The notes below the pieces were generated by a model that was not told where the DNA came from, searched no databases, and saw nothing but the letters and a program-made list of their open reading frames with translations. DNA of 64,000 nucleotides, taken from positions 1 to 64,000 of the forward strand of contig CAMDJW010000013.1 in the NCBI GenBank assembly GCA_945901025.1, in the 5' to 3' direction. Position numbers and translations under genes: made by a program. This document shows, piece by piece, positions 1-8,991 of this stretch (within the stretch, counting starts at the first letter, position 1; each line of letters begins with the position of its first letter). This stretch comes from Spirosoma fluviale. GTDB taxonomy: Bacteria > Bacteroidota > Bacteroidia > Cytophagales > Spirosomataceae.

Positions 1-1
1 A

Positions 2-1063
2 TTTAACATCGCATCACCAAAGCAATTGGGGGAGATCTTATTTGAAAAATTAAAATTAGATCCGAAAGCGAAAAAAACGAAAACGGGTCAATACATGACT
101 GGCGAGGAAATTCTTTCTAAAATGGAATCTGAGCATGCGATCGCTTCCCACATTTTAGATTTCCGTGAACTTCAAAAATTAAAGTCGACCTACGTAGATG
201 CCCTACCTGAATTAATCTCAAGCAAAACAGGTAGGATTCACACGTCATTTATGCAGGCGGTTACGGCCACTGGAAGGTTGTCTTCTAAGGATCCCAACTT
301 GCAAAATATCCCAATCAGAACGGTTAGGGGACGTGAAATCAGAAAAGCATTTATTCCAAGAAACGAGGAATACCAGATTTTATCAGCAGATTATTCGCAG
401 ATAGAATTGCGAATCATGGCTGCTTTTTCTCAAGATGACTCGATGCTGGAAGCATTTAATAACGGACTAGATGTGCATAAAGCTACGGCGGCTAAAGTTT
501 TCCATGTTGCTTTGGAAGAGGTTAATTCCGACATGCGAAGAAAGGCTAAGACGGTCAATTTTGGAATTATTTATGGAGTTTCAGCTTTTGGTTTAGCGGG
601 CCAATTAGCTATTTCGAGAACGGAAGCAAAAGAAATTATCGACCAATATTTTGTTGAATTCCCTAAAGTGAAAACCTATATGGACACCTGCGTTCACACG
701 GCACAGGAATTAGGGTATGTTGAAACGGTCTTAGGTAGACGCAGATATTTACGGGATATCATGTCGGCTAATATGAACGAAAGGGGATTTGCTGAGCGAA
801 ACGCGATCAATGCTCCCATCCAAGGTTCGGCTGCAGATATGATCAAAGTCGCCATGATACAGATTCAAAATTTCTTAGAAAAAGAAAATTTGAAGTCTAG
901 AATGATATTAACTGTTCATGACGAATTGGTTTTTGATGCACATATTCCTGAAATTAATTACCTTCGTGACAAAATAAATGACATCATGTGTCGTGCATTA
1001 GATTTGGGCGTGGTGATGGAAACGGGAATAGGTGTAGGAGCCAACTGGCTTGAAGCCCATTAA
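2..1063 (+). CDS. polA: DNA polymerase I, C-terminal part (5' end outside window)
   Basis: This is the polymerase domain of a family A DNA polymerase, which fills gaps in repair and replaces Okazaki primers. The reading frame is open from base 2 (FNIASPKQLG...), so the gene begins upstream of the window and the first in-frame TTG at 26 is not the start. Visible motifs are motif A (DYSQIELR), motif B (RRKAKTVNFGIIYG) and motif C (VHDE), in the order and spacing of E. coli Pol I. The C-terminus is complete. The 5'-nuclease and 3'-exonuclease regions cannot be judged. A glycosyltransferase follows after 12 bases. Confidence 0.97.
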   Translation, partial: FNIASPKQLGEILFEKLKLDPKAKKTKTGQYMTGEEILSKMESEHAIASHILDFRELQKLKSTYVDALPELISSKTGRIHTSFMQAVTATGRLSSKDPNLQNIPIRTVRGREIRKAFIPRNEEYQILSADYSQIELRIMAAFSQDDSMLEAFNNGLDVHKATAAKVFHVALEEVNSDMRRKAKTVNFGIIYGVSAFGLAGQLAISRTEAKEIIDQYFVEFPKVKTYMDTCVHTAQELGYVETVLGRRRYLRDIMSANMNERGFAERNAINAPIQGSAADMIKVAMIQIQNFLEKENLKSRMILTVHDELVFDAHIPEINYLRDKINDIMCRALDLGVVMETGIGVGANWLEAH

Positions 1064-1075
1064 AAAGAGATTGTT

Positions 1076-2068
1076 TTGAGGATATCAGTAGCACTTTGCA
1101 CCTTAAATGGGGAGAAATTCCTAAGAACTCAATTGGCAAGTTTGGTGGACCAAACCATGCAAATAGATGAGGTTGTGGTCTTTGACGAAGGTTCAACGGA
1201 CAAAACCATGGAAATTCTTTTGCAATATAAGGATCGATTGCCCATGCAAATTCATCAAAATGCCATTCGCTTAGGGACATACCGTAATTTTGAGAAAGCT
1301 ATTTCTACTTGCACAGGAGATTATATTTTTCCAGCTGATCAAGATGATTTTTGGGACAGTCAAAAAATCGAACGAATTGTCACGTATTTGAATCAAAGAC
1401 CAGAAATTGACGTAGCGTTTACCGATGCGGTGTTGGTGGATGAATTTGGCCAAATATCTGGTAAAAGACTTTGGTCTACTTTTCGATTCAGGGAAAAACA
1501 ACAAAATGAATGGAAAGCGGGAAAATCCCTGGAAATATTATTAGATGGGAATCGGGTAACCGGATGCACTATGTGTATAAGGAAATCATTTTTCACTAAA
1601 ATATCTCCATTCCCTTCCAATATGCCAAGCTATTTTTTACATGACGCATGGATGGGAATAGCCGCTTCTTTAGAAAATAAAATTTCATTTATACCAGCTT
1701 CCTACGTACAATATCGCCAGCATTCTGAACAACAAGTGGGCGTTTTAGGATTTCAAGGAACACCACCGACGCTTTGGGAAAGGATGAAAAGACCCCATAC
1801 AGAAAAAGTAGGTCCGTATAAAAAGAGATTAGACTACCTAAGTCAATTAAAAATTGCCATTGCCGAAAAATTTCCAAATCAATCATTCGAGCCTTTGGAT
1901 ACCAAAATCGAATATTACAATCGAAGGGCAAACCTTCCGCAAGCTCGTTGGAAAAGATTGAAAAAGACCTTACTAAATCTGATTTCAGGTAATTATCACA
2001 GATTTAAGGATATTGATTCTGGGCCAGGCGCTCCCTACCTAATGTTTTTAGGAGATCTTATTGAGTAA
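1076..2068 (+). CDS. Family 2 glycosyltransferase
   Basis: GT-A fold glycosyltransferase of family GT2, probably building a surface polysaccharide or lipopolysaccharide side chain in the cytoplasm. It opens directly with the nucleotide-binding strand (ISVALCTLNGEKFL), continues with the DEGSTDKT acidic loop and has the QDDFW motif near residue 91, the equivalent of DxD. No membrane segments are seen. The start is TTG: the next in-frame ATG lies after the conserved N-terminal motif, so TTG at 1076 is the only sensible choice. It lies 12 bases after polA and its stop abuts the stop of the convergent amidohydrolase with no gap. Donor and acceptor sugars cannot be inferred; rhamnosyltransferase-like members share this pattern. 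Confidence 0.87.
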   Translation: MRISVALCTLNGEKFLRTQLASLVDQTMQIDEVVVFDEGSTDKTMEILLQYKDRLPMQIHQNAIRLGTYRNFEKAISTCTGDYIFPADQDDFWDSQKIERIVTYLNQRPEIDVAFTDAVLVDEFGQISGKRLWSTFRFREKQQNEWKAGKSLEILLDGNRVTGCTMCIRKSFFTKISPFPSNMPSYFLHDAWMGIAASLENKISFIPASYVQYRQHSEQQVGVLGFQGTPPTLWERMKRPHTEKVGPYKKRLDYLSQLKIAIAEKFPNQSFEPLDTKIEYYNRRANLPQARWKRLKKTLLNLISGNYHRFKDIDSGPGAPYLMFLGDLIE

Positions 2069-2935
2069 TTAATCGTTGAATCGCTTGGTAATATCGCCAT
2101 AGGAATCAATTCTACGATCCCTAAAAAATGGCCATGTCTTACGGTAATATTCACTGGAATCTACATCAACTGCCACGATGGCCACTTCCTCTTGATCGTG
2201 AGATGCTTGGAAAATAACACGGCCAAAGGCGTTTGATACAAAACTTCCGCCCCAAAATTGCTGACCATGCTCTACCCCTACTCGGTTGACCGAAACCACA
2301 GGAATACCATTAGCTACACTATGAGAACGCTGAATGGTCTGCCAAGCCTGATATTGTTCTCGGTTTATTTCGTTGTTTTTTTCCTCTAAATCCCAGCCAA
2401 TCGCCGTGGGATAAACTAAGACTTCCGCACCTTTTAATGCGGTTAATCGGGCCGCTTCAGGATACCACTGATCCCAACAAATCAGCACGCCGATTTTGGC
2501 AAAATGCGTATCAAACACTAAATATCCCAAGTCTCCCGGTGTAAAATAATATTTCTCATAATAGCCAGGATCATCTGGAATGTGCATTTTTCGATATTTA
2601 CCGAGATACCTTCCGTCTGCATCAAGTACTGCCGTGGTATTATGAAAAATACCCGCTGCCCTTTTCTCAAACATGGATGCGACGATCACAACCCTTAACT
2701 CCTTCGCTAAATCTCCTAATTGATTCGTTAATGGACCAGGTATCGTTTCCGCTAAATCAAAGAAGGAAGGATTTTCTTCGTAACAAAAATAGACTGACTG
2801 AAATAATTCTTGCAGGCAAATAACTTGGGCTCCCTTGGATGCCGCCTCACGAATCGCTGAAAATGTTTTTACAGCATTTTTTGACTGATCTTCGTCGCAA
2901 GACAATTGGATTAAGGCAAATGATACATTTTTCAT
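2069..2935 (-). CDS. aguB: Carbon-nitrogen hydrolase, N-carbamoylputrescine amidase type
   Basis: Nitrilase-superfamily amidohydrolase, 288 residues, the usual length of AguB, which converts N-carbamoylputrescine to putrescine in the agmatine route of polyamine synthesis. The Glu-Lys-Cys triad is visible: Glu in LQELFQ, Lys in YRKMHIPDDPG and Cys in LICWDQWYPEAAR. The IPDDPGYYEKYYFTPGD stretch is characteristic of the AguB subgroup. No agmatine deiminase (AguA) gene is in the window, so the substrate rests on subgroup similarity. The ATG overlaps the stop of the upstream GT9 gene by four bases (ATGA), so the two are probably co-translated. Confidence 0.85.
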   Translation of the reverse strand: MKNVSFALIQLSCDEDQSKNAVKTFSAIREAASKGAQVICLQELFQSVYFCYEENPSFFDLAETIPGPLTNQLGDLAKELRVVIVASMFEKRAAGIFHNTTAVLDADGRYLGKYRKMHIPDDPGYYEKYYFTPGDLGYLVFDTHFAKIGVLICWDQWYPEAARLTALKGAEVLVYPTAIGWDLEEKNNEINREQYQAWQTIQRSHSVANGIPVVSVNRVGVEHGQQFWGGSFVSNAFGRVIFQASHDQEEVAIVAVDVDSSEYYRKTWPFFRDRRIDSYGDITKRFND

Positions 2936-3897
2936 ACAGATGCAGCGGCGCTAAAAATAGGTTCCAAAGATATTTTATTCATACAATCAAAGTGATCAAG
3001 GGGGCAAAAATTAGTCCCCTGAGTCGTGCAAGGCCGACAAGCTAATTCCGTATTTGAAATGGAAACAAACTCAGTTTGATAAGGATACATGCCAAAGTCA
3101 ATATGGGTACTCCCCCAAATAACAAAAATTTTCTTTTTCAGGGCAGCTGCAATATGCATCATCGATGAATCATGGGTGATAACAAACTCTGCCTGACGCA
3201 TCAGACTTGCTGATTGCGCGATGGTCGTTTTATTGCAGTAATCAATTACTTTTTCAGGAAACAAAGTAGACAATCGATAACCATAATGAGCGTCCCATTC
3301 ATCCCCGATTAAAACAATTTGAGCATTTATATGATTACACAATTCAATCATTTTGGGATAAGAAAGAACTTTAGTAATATGCTGGGCGCCAATGGCATAA
3401 ACGATGTATTTTCCCTTAACACCAATGTCGGTAGGATTAAGTTCTTGATTTTTGGGGATGAAAAAATCGAGTCCCTTTTGGTCATTCACTAATCCTAACG
3501 ATTTTAACGAATCAAAATTCCGATCCACTAAGTGTTTCTTAGGTATGTTATTGATTTTCTTTTTAACCAGTAATTTTCGTTCAACCGTAAACTTATCAAT
3601 TTGAAAAGGCCATTTGAACAAAAGCGCACACAATAGATGTGAACGAAGATTTTTATGAAGGTCAACAATGGCATCAAACCTAATTTTACGCAGTTTATTA
3701 GCTAATTTCCAGATGCTTCCCTCGTAGGCATGGACCGCAAAAACATGCGGATTCCCGTCCCACAATTGGACATTTTGCGCCTTCGTTACGATGTGAATTT
3801 CAGCTTGAGGATAGGTAGATTTCAATGCACGAACGATTGGAGTCGTTAAGATTATATCTCCAATGGATGAAAATCGAATGCACAGAATTTTTTTCAT
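2932..3897 (-). CDS. Family 9 glycosyltransferase (heptosyltransferase-like)
   Basis: GT-B fold protein of the ADP-heptose:LPS heptosyltransferase family, which adds core sugars to lipid A at the cytoplasmic face. It has the family N-terminus (ILCIRFSSIGDIILTTP), a mid-protein FVITHDSSMMHIAAAL motif equivalent to the TxDSGxxHlA signature, and a C-terminal segment with several cysteines (CRPCTTQGTNFC). An ORF extending to 3915 has six extra residues, but a candidate promoter box overlaps that upstream ATG, so the ATG at 3897 is chosen. It is the first gene of a two-gene operon with the amidohydrolase. The exact sugar is unknown. Confidence 0.85.
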   Translation of the reverse strand: MKKILCIRFSSIGDIILTTPIVRALKSTYPQAEIHIVTKAQNVQLWDGNPHVFAVHAYEGSIWKLANKLRKIRFDAIVDLHKNLRSHLLCALLFKWPFQIDKFTVERKLLVKKKINNIPKKHLVDRNFDSLKSLGLVNDQKGLDFFIPKNQELNPTDIGVKGKYIVYAIGAQHITKVLSYPKMIELCNHINAQIVLIGDEWDAHYGYRLSTLFPEKVIDYCNKTTIAQSASLMRQAEFVITHDSSMMHIAAALKKKIFVIWGSTHIDFGMYPYQTEFVSISNTELACRPCTTQGTNFCPLDHFDCMNKISLEPIFSAAASV

Positions 3898-3912
3898 AAA
3901 CTTTATTTGATA

Positions 3913-3945
3913 CAAAATTAAGAAAAATCTATTCTAAGCCTCAAA
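3913..3945 (-). promoter_or_regulatory. Bacteroidota-type promoter upstream of the GT9 gene
   Basis: On the minus strand TTTG (3945-3942) is followed after 21 bases by TAATTTTG (3920-3913), matching the Bacteroidota TTTG / TAnnTTTG promoter. Transcription would start about 7 bases below the box, giving a very short leader to the ATG at 3897 and excluding the ATG at 3915. No experimental support. Confidence 0.5.
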
Positions 3946-3989
3946 CTTTCATTCTTTTCGGTAAATTGCGTACTAATTTGATTGATTGA

Positions 3990-5468
3990 ATGGAAAATAA
4001 AAAGACCGATACAGCCTCAGCTTTAAAAGATATTATTTCGCATGCCAAAGAATATGGATTTGTTTTCCCGTCCTCAGAGATCTATGATGGACTTCAAGCG
4101 GTTTACGATTATGGCCAAAACGGTGTTGAATTAAAGAATAATTTAAAAACAGTTTGGTGGAAAGCGATGACCATGTTGCAAGACAACGTGGTGGGAATTG
4201 ATGCATCCATCTTTATGCACCCATTAACTTGGAAAGCTTCTGGCCACGTGGATTCGTTCAACGATCCCATGATTGATAATCGGGATTCCAAAAAAAGATA
4301 TCGCGCAGATACTTTATTAGAAGAAAGATCGGCGCTTTTGGAAGATCAGGGGAAAGCTGATGAGGCGAAGGTTTTGATGCAAAGTATGGCAAAATGTTTG
4401 GATGCGGGTGATTTAGAGGGGGTACGCCAACTCATCATCGATCAAAATATTACTTGTCCCGTTTCTAATACATCTAACTGGACAGAAGTCCGACAGTTTA
4501 ACTTGATGTTTTCGACACAGGTCGGAGCGGTTTCTGAGGATGCAAGCTTGATTTATTTAAGGCCAGAAACGGCTCAAGGTATATTTGTCAATTTTCTAAA
4601 TGTCCAAAAAACGGGCCGCATGAAGATCCCTTTTGGGATTGCTCAGATAGGAAAAGCATTCCGCAATGAGATCGTTGCACGTAATTTTATATTTAGAATG
4701 CGTGAGTTTGAGCAAATGGAAATGCAATTTTTTGTTCGCCCAGGCACTGAAATGGATTGGTATGCTACATGGAAAGAGACGCGCATGAAATTTCATCAGG
4801 CAATAGGTTTGCCCGCTGACTCACTAAAATTCCACGACCACGATAAGTTGGCCCATTACGCCAACGCAGCCGTCGACATTGAATACAAATTTCCATTTGG
4901 ATTCAAAGAAATGGAGGGTATCCATTCTAGAACTGATTTTGATTTAAAAAGCCATCAGGAACTTTCTAAAAAGAAACAGCAATATTTTGATCCAGAAATC
5001 AACGAAAATTACATCCCTTATGTGGTAGAGACATCTGTAGGGGCTGATCGCTTATTTTTAGCGATCCTTTGCAATGCCTACACCGAAGAAACGGTGGGTG
5101 AAGGTGAACAAGAAAAACAACGTGTATATTTGAATTTCCATCCGGCCATAGCCCCAGTCAAAGTAGCGGTGTTGCCATTGGTTAAAAAAGATGGACTAGC
5201 TGAAAAAGCTCAAGAAATAGTTAATCAGATTAAATTTGCCTTTAATACAACATATGATGAGGGCGGCGCCATAGGCAAGCGTTATACTCGTCAAGATTTA
5301 ATTGGTACCCCTTATTGTGTGGTCGTTGATTATCAAACGATGGAAGATCAAACGGTAACGATCCGTGATCGAAACACAATGAGCCAGGAGCGCATTTCTA
5401 TAGCAGACCTAAAAGAGAAAATTGGCCATGCTGTATCGATGGAGCGTATTTTTGAAAAATTACTTTAG
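3990..5468 (+). CDS. glyS: Glycine--tRNA ligase (dimeric, class II)
   Basis: Charges tRNA-Gly with glycine in the cytoplasm. It is the single-polypeptide alpha2 type found in Bacteroidota, archaea and eukaryotes, not the alpha2-beta2 glyQ/glyS type. Evidence is the full length of 492 residues, the N-terminal SAKEYGFVFPSSEIY-like segment, class II motif 2 (FRNEI with upstream GIAQIGKAF), motif 3 (GADRLFLAILCNAY) and a C-terminal anticodon-binding domain (VKVAVLPLVKKDGL onward). The ATG start gives the family's normal N-terminus. The DUF349 gene follows after 23 bases. Confidence 0.97.
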   Translation: MENKKTDTASALKDIISHAKEYGFVFPSSEIYDGLQAVYDYGQNGVELKNNLKTVWWKAMTMLQDNVVGIDASIFMHPLTWKASGHVDSFNDPMIDNRDSKKRYRADTLLEERSALLEDQGKADEAKVLMQSMAKCLDAGDLEGVRQLIIDQNITCPVSNTSNWTEVRQFNLMFSTQVGAVSEDASLIYLRPETAQGIFVNFLNVQKTGRMKIPFGIAQIGKAFRNEIVARNFIFRMREFEQMEMQFFVRPGTEMDWYATWKETRMKFHQAIGLPADSLKFHDHDKLAHYANAAVDIEYKFPFGFKEMEGIHSRTDFDLKSHQELSKKKQQYFDPEINENYIPYVVETSVGADRLFLAILCNAYTEETVGEGEQEKQRVYLNFHPAIAPVKVAVLPLVKKDGLAEKAQEIVNQIKFAFNTTYDEGGAIGKRYTRQDLIGTPYCVVVDYQTMEDQTVTIRDRNTMSQERISIADLKEKIGHAVSMERIFEKLL

Positions 5469-5491
5469 TAAAAACGCAAACAACGACGATT

Positions 5492-7741
5492 ATGATGACG
5501 GAAGAAAATGATGAAACACAAAAAGCTTCAGAGGCGGAAAACCCAGAAGTTTTAAAAGAATCAGTGGCTCCAGAGCCGGAAACAGGCACATCAACGGATG
5601 AGATAGCATCAGCATCGGAGAGTATTGAAACTGAATCCGAACCTGCGGTAGAACCAGCCATTGAACAAGACGATGTGCCAGAAAAGGAATCCGAAGAAAT
5701 AATGGTTGACGAGACCGTTGATGTCGAAGAACCCACTGAAGAAGTTGTTGACGAGAGCGTTTCTGTTGAAGAACCCACTAAAGAAGTTGTTGAAGAGAGC
5801 GTTGCTGTCGAAGAACCCGAGCCAATTGCAGTTGAGTCCCTAGCAGCATTCGTTTCAGAAGAAAATACAGAAACTGCAATTCCGGAGGTTGTTGGCGAAA
5901 TTTCTGAATCAGAAGTTAGTTCTACTTCAGAAATGTTAGACATCCAATTGCCTAAGCAAGAGCATCCCGTCGAAGATAAAGCGATTGTTTATCCCGTATT
6001 AGATTACACCAACCTTTCAAAAGAAAGTCTCTTGGCATTTTTCGAATCGGCTAAAGCTATTATTCAAGCGCAAGCTGCCTCGAGTACTTTCAAGAAAATT
6101 GACGAAATAACGAAAGACGCGAAAATTGCTTTTGAAAAAATAAAATTTGCGGAGAAGAATGAGGCGTTGGCTAGTTTCAAGGAATCCAATGAACAATCTG
6201 AAGAAGGATTTTCGTTTAAAGGAGATGAAATAAATCAAAAAATCGATTCTTGTATTCAATTTATTCGTGGGGAGCGTCAGACATTTTTCCAACAAATGGA
6301 AAAAATGAGGGAGAAGGCATTGGAAGGAAAGACTCGATTAATTAATGAGCTTAGAGTTTTAGCGGATGCGGATGATAATTCTGACCCAGCGCATGTAAAT
6401 GCAAGTTTTAAGGCATTTAAAAAATTACAGGATGAGTGGAAGAGCTTAGGTAGTGTTCAGGGAAATATGAACCAAACGCTGTGGCAAAGTTACCACGCAT
6501 TAGTGGACCGTTTTTATAGCAATCGGAGCATCTTTTTTGAATTATTGGAATTAGATCGCAAAAAGAATTTACAGGCGAAAGAAGTCATTGCGGCTAAACT
6601 TGAAAAATTGGCCGAAGCCATTCAGGAGGGTGGTGCCTTACAAAAAATATTAAAAGAGGCCGAGGAGTTATTTGAAGAGTATAAGCACATTGGGCCAGCG
6701 CATCGCGATGCCAATGAAGCTATGTGGTTGCGCGTGAAGAAATCACTCGATGTGTTGTTTGAGCAAAAAAGACAAGTCAATGAGGCTCAAAAAGGTATCT
6801 ACCAAGAAAACTTAGCGGTCAAAAAAGAATTATCCGATTTGATGCATACGTATGCGTCCTTTACGTCAATTAGTATATCTGAATGGAATCAAACGTCCAA
6901 AGCTGTTTTAGCCTTGCAAGAGCAGTGGGGGAAATTGAAAGGTGGATTGCCGCGTGAGGGCGGAAAAGAGGTTAGTCATCTTTTCTGGTCTGACTTAAAA
7001 ACATTCTTTAAACACAAGAGTGAATTTTTTAGCAAGATAGATGGAGAAAGAAAAGCAAATTTAGTTGCTAAGCAATTGTTAATAGACCAGGTTAATGGTA
7101 TTGTTGAAACAGGCACTGAAACCCCTGAAATAACCAATATGGTGATTGGGCTTCAAAAGCGTTGGAAAGAGATCGGTCATGTACCTGAAAAGCAAAAAGA
7201 CCAAATTTATGCCAAATTCAAGTCGGCTTGCGATGCTTATTTCAACCTAAAAAGAGAGAAAAACAAAGGACCTCAGGACGAGGAATTTGAAGCTAATTTA
7301 ACGGCTAAAAATGGCATTTTATCGACCATGCAAGCTATGTTAAAAGATGCTGAATCATTGGCCAATTTAGGAAACATCAAAGCAGAATGGGATGCCATCG
7401 GTTATGTGCCTAGAAAAGATGTTAAGAATATTCAAGAAAAATTTAGAAATTCTTGGAACTCGTTAATAGATTTTGCGAGAACTCAACCAGCAGAAAAATT
7501 AGCTGCATGGGGATTTGAATTGAAATCATTGTCGGCAGAGAGTAACCAAAACAAGGAAGAGAGAAAATCGGCTGCTCCTGATTCTCGTAAAAAAATCCAG
7601 GCTTTAGAAAATGATATCGCGGTGTTAACCAATAACTTAGAGTTTTTTGCTAAGTCGAAAAACTCAGATAAGCTAAGGGCTGAAGTGGAGAAAAAGATTT
7701 CGCAAGCAGAAGCAGAAATAGAGAAATTGAAAAAAGAGTGA
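5492..7741 (+). CDS. DUF349 family protein with acidic repeat N-terminus
   Basis: Large cytoplasmic, highly charged helical protein with several DUF349 repeats (for example the W-K-x-I/L-G-x-V/H-P/R-x-x-x cores near WKSLGSVQGN, YKHIGPAHRD, WKEIGHVPEK and WDAIGYVPRK), typical of a Bacteroidota protein of unknown role. The first ~150 residues are very acidic and low-complexity, including three imperfect copies of a 14-residue unit (ESVSVEEPTKEVVE). The C-terminus is a coiled coil (ENDIAVLTNNLEF... to the end). The start could also be the second ATG at 5495. Overlapping antisense ORFs come from the biased composition and are not genes. Function is not known. Confidence 0.85.
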   Translation: MMTEENDETQKASEAENPEVLKESVAPEPETGTSTDEIASASESIETESEPAVEPAIEQDDVPEKESEEIMVDETVDVEEPTEEVVDESVSVEEPTKEVVEESVAVEEPEPIAVESLAAFVSEENTETAIPEVVGEISESEVSSTSEMLDIQLPKQEHPVEDKAIVYPVLDYTNLSKESLLAFFESAKAIIQAQAASSTFKKIDEITKDAKIAFEKIKFAEKNEALASFKESNEQSEEGFSFKGDEINQKIDSCIQFIRGERQTFFQQMEKMREKALEGKTRLINELRVLADADDNSDPAHVNASFKAFKKLQDEWKSLGSVQGNMNQTLWQSYHALVDRFYSNRSIFFELLELDRKKNLQAKEVIAAKLEKLAEAIQEGGALQKILKEAEELFEEYKHIGPAHRDANEAMWLRVKKSLDVLFEQKRQVNEAQKGIYQENLAVKKELSDLMHTYASFTSISISEWNQTSKAVLALQEQWGKLKGGLPREGGKEVSHLFWSDLKTFFKHKSEFFSKIDGERKANLVAKQLLIDQVNGIVETGTETPEITNMVIGLQKRWKEIGHVPEKQKDQIYAKFKSACDAYFNLKREKNKGPQDEEFEANLTAKNGILSTMQAMLKDAESLANLGNIKAEWDAIGYVPRKDVKNIQEKFRNSWNSLIDFARTQPAEKLAAWGFELKSLSAESNQNKEERKSAAPDSRKKIQALENDIAVLTNNLEFFAKSKNSDKLRAEVEKKISQAEAEIEKLKKE

Positions 7742-7757
7742 TTTTTTTCAAGGTAGG

Positions 7758-7789
7758 TTTGGCATTTTGACCTAATTCGGTTAGTTTTG
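7758..7789 (+). promoter_or_regulatory. Promoter of tRNA-Thr
   Basis: TTTG (7758-7761), 20 bases, then TAGTTTTG (7782-7789): a good match to the Bacteroidota housekeeping promoter TTTG / TAnnTTTG. The predicted start near 7796 is a few bases before the tRNA at 7803. Confidence 0.6.
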
Positions 7790-7802
7790 CAAACCAATTT
7801 AA

Positions 7803-7875
<73 letters not shown>

Positions 7876-7880
7876 CATTA

Positions 7881-7907
7881 AAGCTTGACAAATATGTCGG
7901 GCTTTTT
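7881..7907 (+). terminator. Intrinsic terminator after tRNA-Thr
   Basis: Ten-base-pair hairpin (AAGCTTGACA / TGTCGGGCTT with two G-U pairs, loop AATA) followed by a run of T. An imperfect copy occurs at 8839-8868. Confidence 0.8.
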
Positions 7908-7944
7908 TGTTTGTACCTGTTCATGTTTCAGATAAGGCTTAAAT

Positions 7945-7964
7945 AGACGCGAAGTATCGCGTCT
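7945..7964. repeat. REP-like hairpin repeat, copy 1
   Basis: Perfect 8-bp inverted repeat AGACGCGA-AGTA-TCGCGTCT, followed by CTAC. Two further copies lie at 8899-8918 and 8934-8953, on the other side of the exported methyltransferase gene. Confidence 0.8.
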
Positions 7965-8039
7965 CTACTATTACCTAATACTTGTCAGCTATATTGTTGA
8001 CCCCGCTGCTCGCATACTGACTCATATAATACTGATTTA

Positions 8040-8747
8040 TTATTTTGGTTTTCTGAAAATCAGGCAATGTTGCCAGGGAAGGTTGCCCATATTCTTTTCA
8101 AATAAAAAGCCTGAAGCCTTGAACTCCCTCACCGCCTGTCGCTCACTCATTTTGTGGATGGTCTTAATGGGTACATTCGGATCTTCAGCCCTAAACTCGA
8201 CCAAAACCAGCTGACCACCAGGCTTGAGTGCTTCCAACATAGATAGAGTCATTTCATAAGGAAATGAAAATTCATGGTATACATCCACCAATAACATCAC
8301 ATCAATGCTATTTGCTGGTAGAGAAACTTTTTGTTCAATACTCAAAACCGGAATGATATTCTTGTAACCTTCAAGCTTAATTCTGTTTTTTAGGTAAGCA
8401 ATCATTTCTGGCTCCACATCCACGGCATACACTTTTCCGTTCCCCACCATTTTGGATAATAATGTGCTATGGTATCCACTTCCAGCACCAATATCCGCAA
8501 TGGCTGTGCCTGGTTGTACGGCGAGGTTTTTCAATAACTGTGTCGTATTTTCTTCTATCTCCCTTTCTTTTCTTTCAAGCCATTCAATGCCATAATGGCT
8601 CATCACATGTGCAATTTGTCGCCCCATATACCATTTGCTGATACCATTGGGATCTCCAGATTTCACTGCGTATCGCTCCTGTGCGGCGAGAGTAGCGGTC
8701 TGCAGTAACGCAAAAAATAAAAGGATAAAATGCCAAGATTTTTTCAT
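8040..8747 (-). CDS. Exported class I SAM-dependent methyltransferase-like protein
   Basis: Rossmann-fold methyltransferase with a clear Sec signal peptide (residues 1-22, ending LAAQ), so it should be periplasmic. After the signal come a conserved GxxKWYMGRQIAHVMSHYG segment and an E-rich linker, then motif I (IADIGAGSGYHS), the acidic motif (YAVDVEPEM) and a post-motif region (LKPGGQLVLVEF). Exported proteins of this architecture occur in Bacteroidota and Planctomycetota; how they obtain SAM outside the cytoplasm is not established. The gene stands alone on the minus strand between duplicated tRNA-tail sequences, suggesting an inserted cargo. Substrate unknown. Confidence 0.8.
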   Translation of the reverse strand: MKKSWHFILLFFALLQTATLAAQERYAVKSGDPNGISKWYMGRQIAHVMSHYGIEWLERKEREIEENTTQLLKNLAVQPGTAIADIGAGSGYHSTLLSKMVGNGKVYAVDVEPEMIAYLKNRIKLEGYKNIIPVLSIEQKVSLPANSIDVMLLVDVYHEFSFPYEMTLSMLEALKPGGQLVLVEFRAEDPNVPIKTIHKMSERQAVREFKASGFLFEKNMGNLPWQHCLIFRKPK

Positions 8748-8826
8748 GGATGAATGTTTATTTTAAAATCACAGTTGAATAGTTGGTTTCATTGAAGAGA
8801 AAGATAGTACAAAATTATGAATTCTC

Positions 8827-8868
8827 AGGAGGCCCTTAAAAGCCAGACAGAAATGTTGGGCTTTTTTT
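8827..8868 (+). repeat. Imperfect copy of the tRNA-Thr 3' end plus terminator
   Basis: AGGAGGC at 8827-8833 followed by a degenerate hairpin (AAAGCCAGACA / TGTTGGGCTTT, one mismatch) and a T-run reproduces 7868-7908, the tRNA acceptor 3' strand and its terminator, 959 bases further on. The rest of the tRNA is not recognisable upstream. It can act as a terminator for plus-strand transcripts. Possible remnants of an att duplication or of a degraded second tRNA. Confidence 0.6.
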
Positions 8869-8898
8869 GCGAATACGATTGTGAATTCCGGGTATAAT

Positions 8899-8953
8899 AG
8901 ACGCGAAGTATCACGTCTCTACAAAATACAAATAGACGCGAAGTATCGCGTCT
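8899..8953. repeat. REP-like hairpin repeat, copies 2 and 3
   Basis: Two copies of AGACGCGA-AGTA-TCxCGTCT at 8899-8918 (one substitution in the right arm) and 8934-8953 (perfect), separated by an A-rich spacer. Same element as at 7945-7964. Confidence 0.8.
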
Positions 8954-8991
8954 CTCAAATTAACAGATTCTTAATGAATTTTATTTTTAAA

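Noticed and set aside
5398..5943. 181-residue Ser/Thr-rich antisense ORF
   Set aside because: It is the reverse-strand shadow of the Glu/Val-rich acidic repeat of the DUF349 gene; no promoter or family features.
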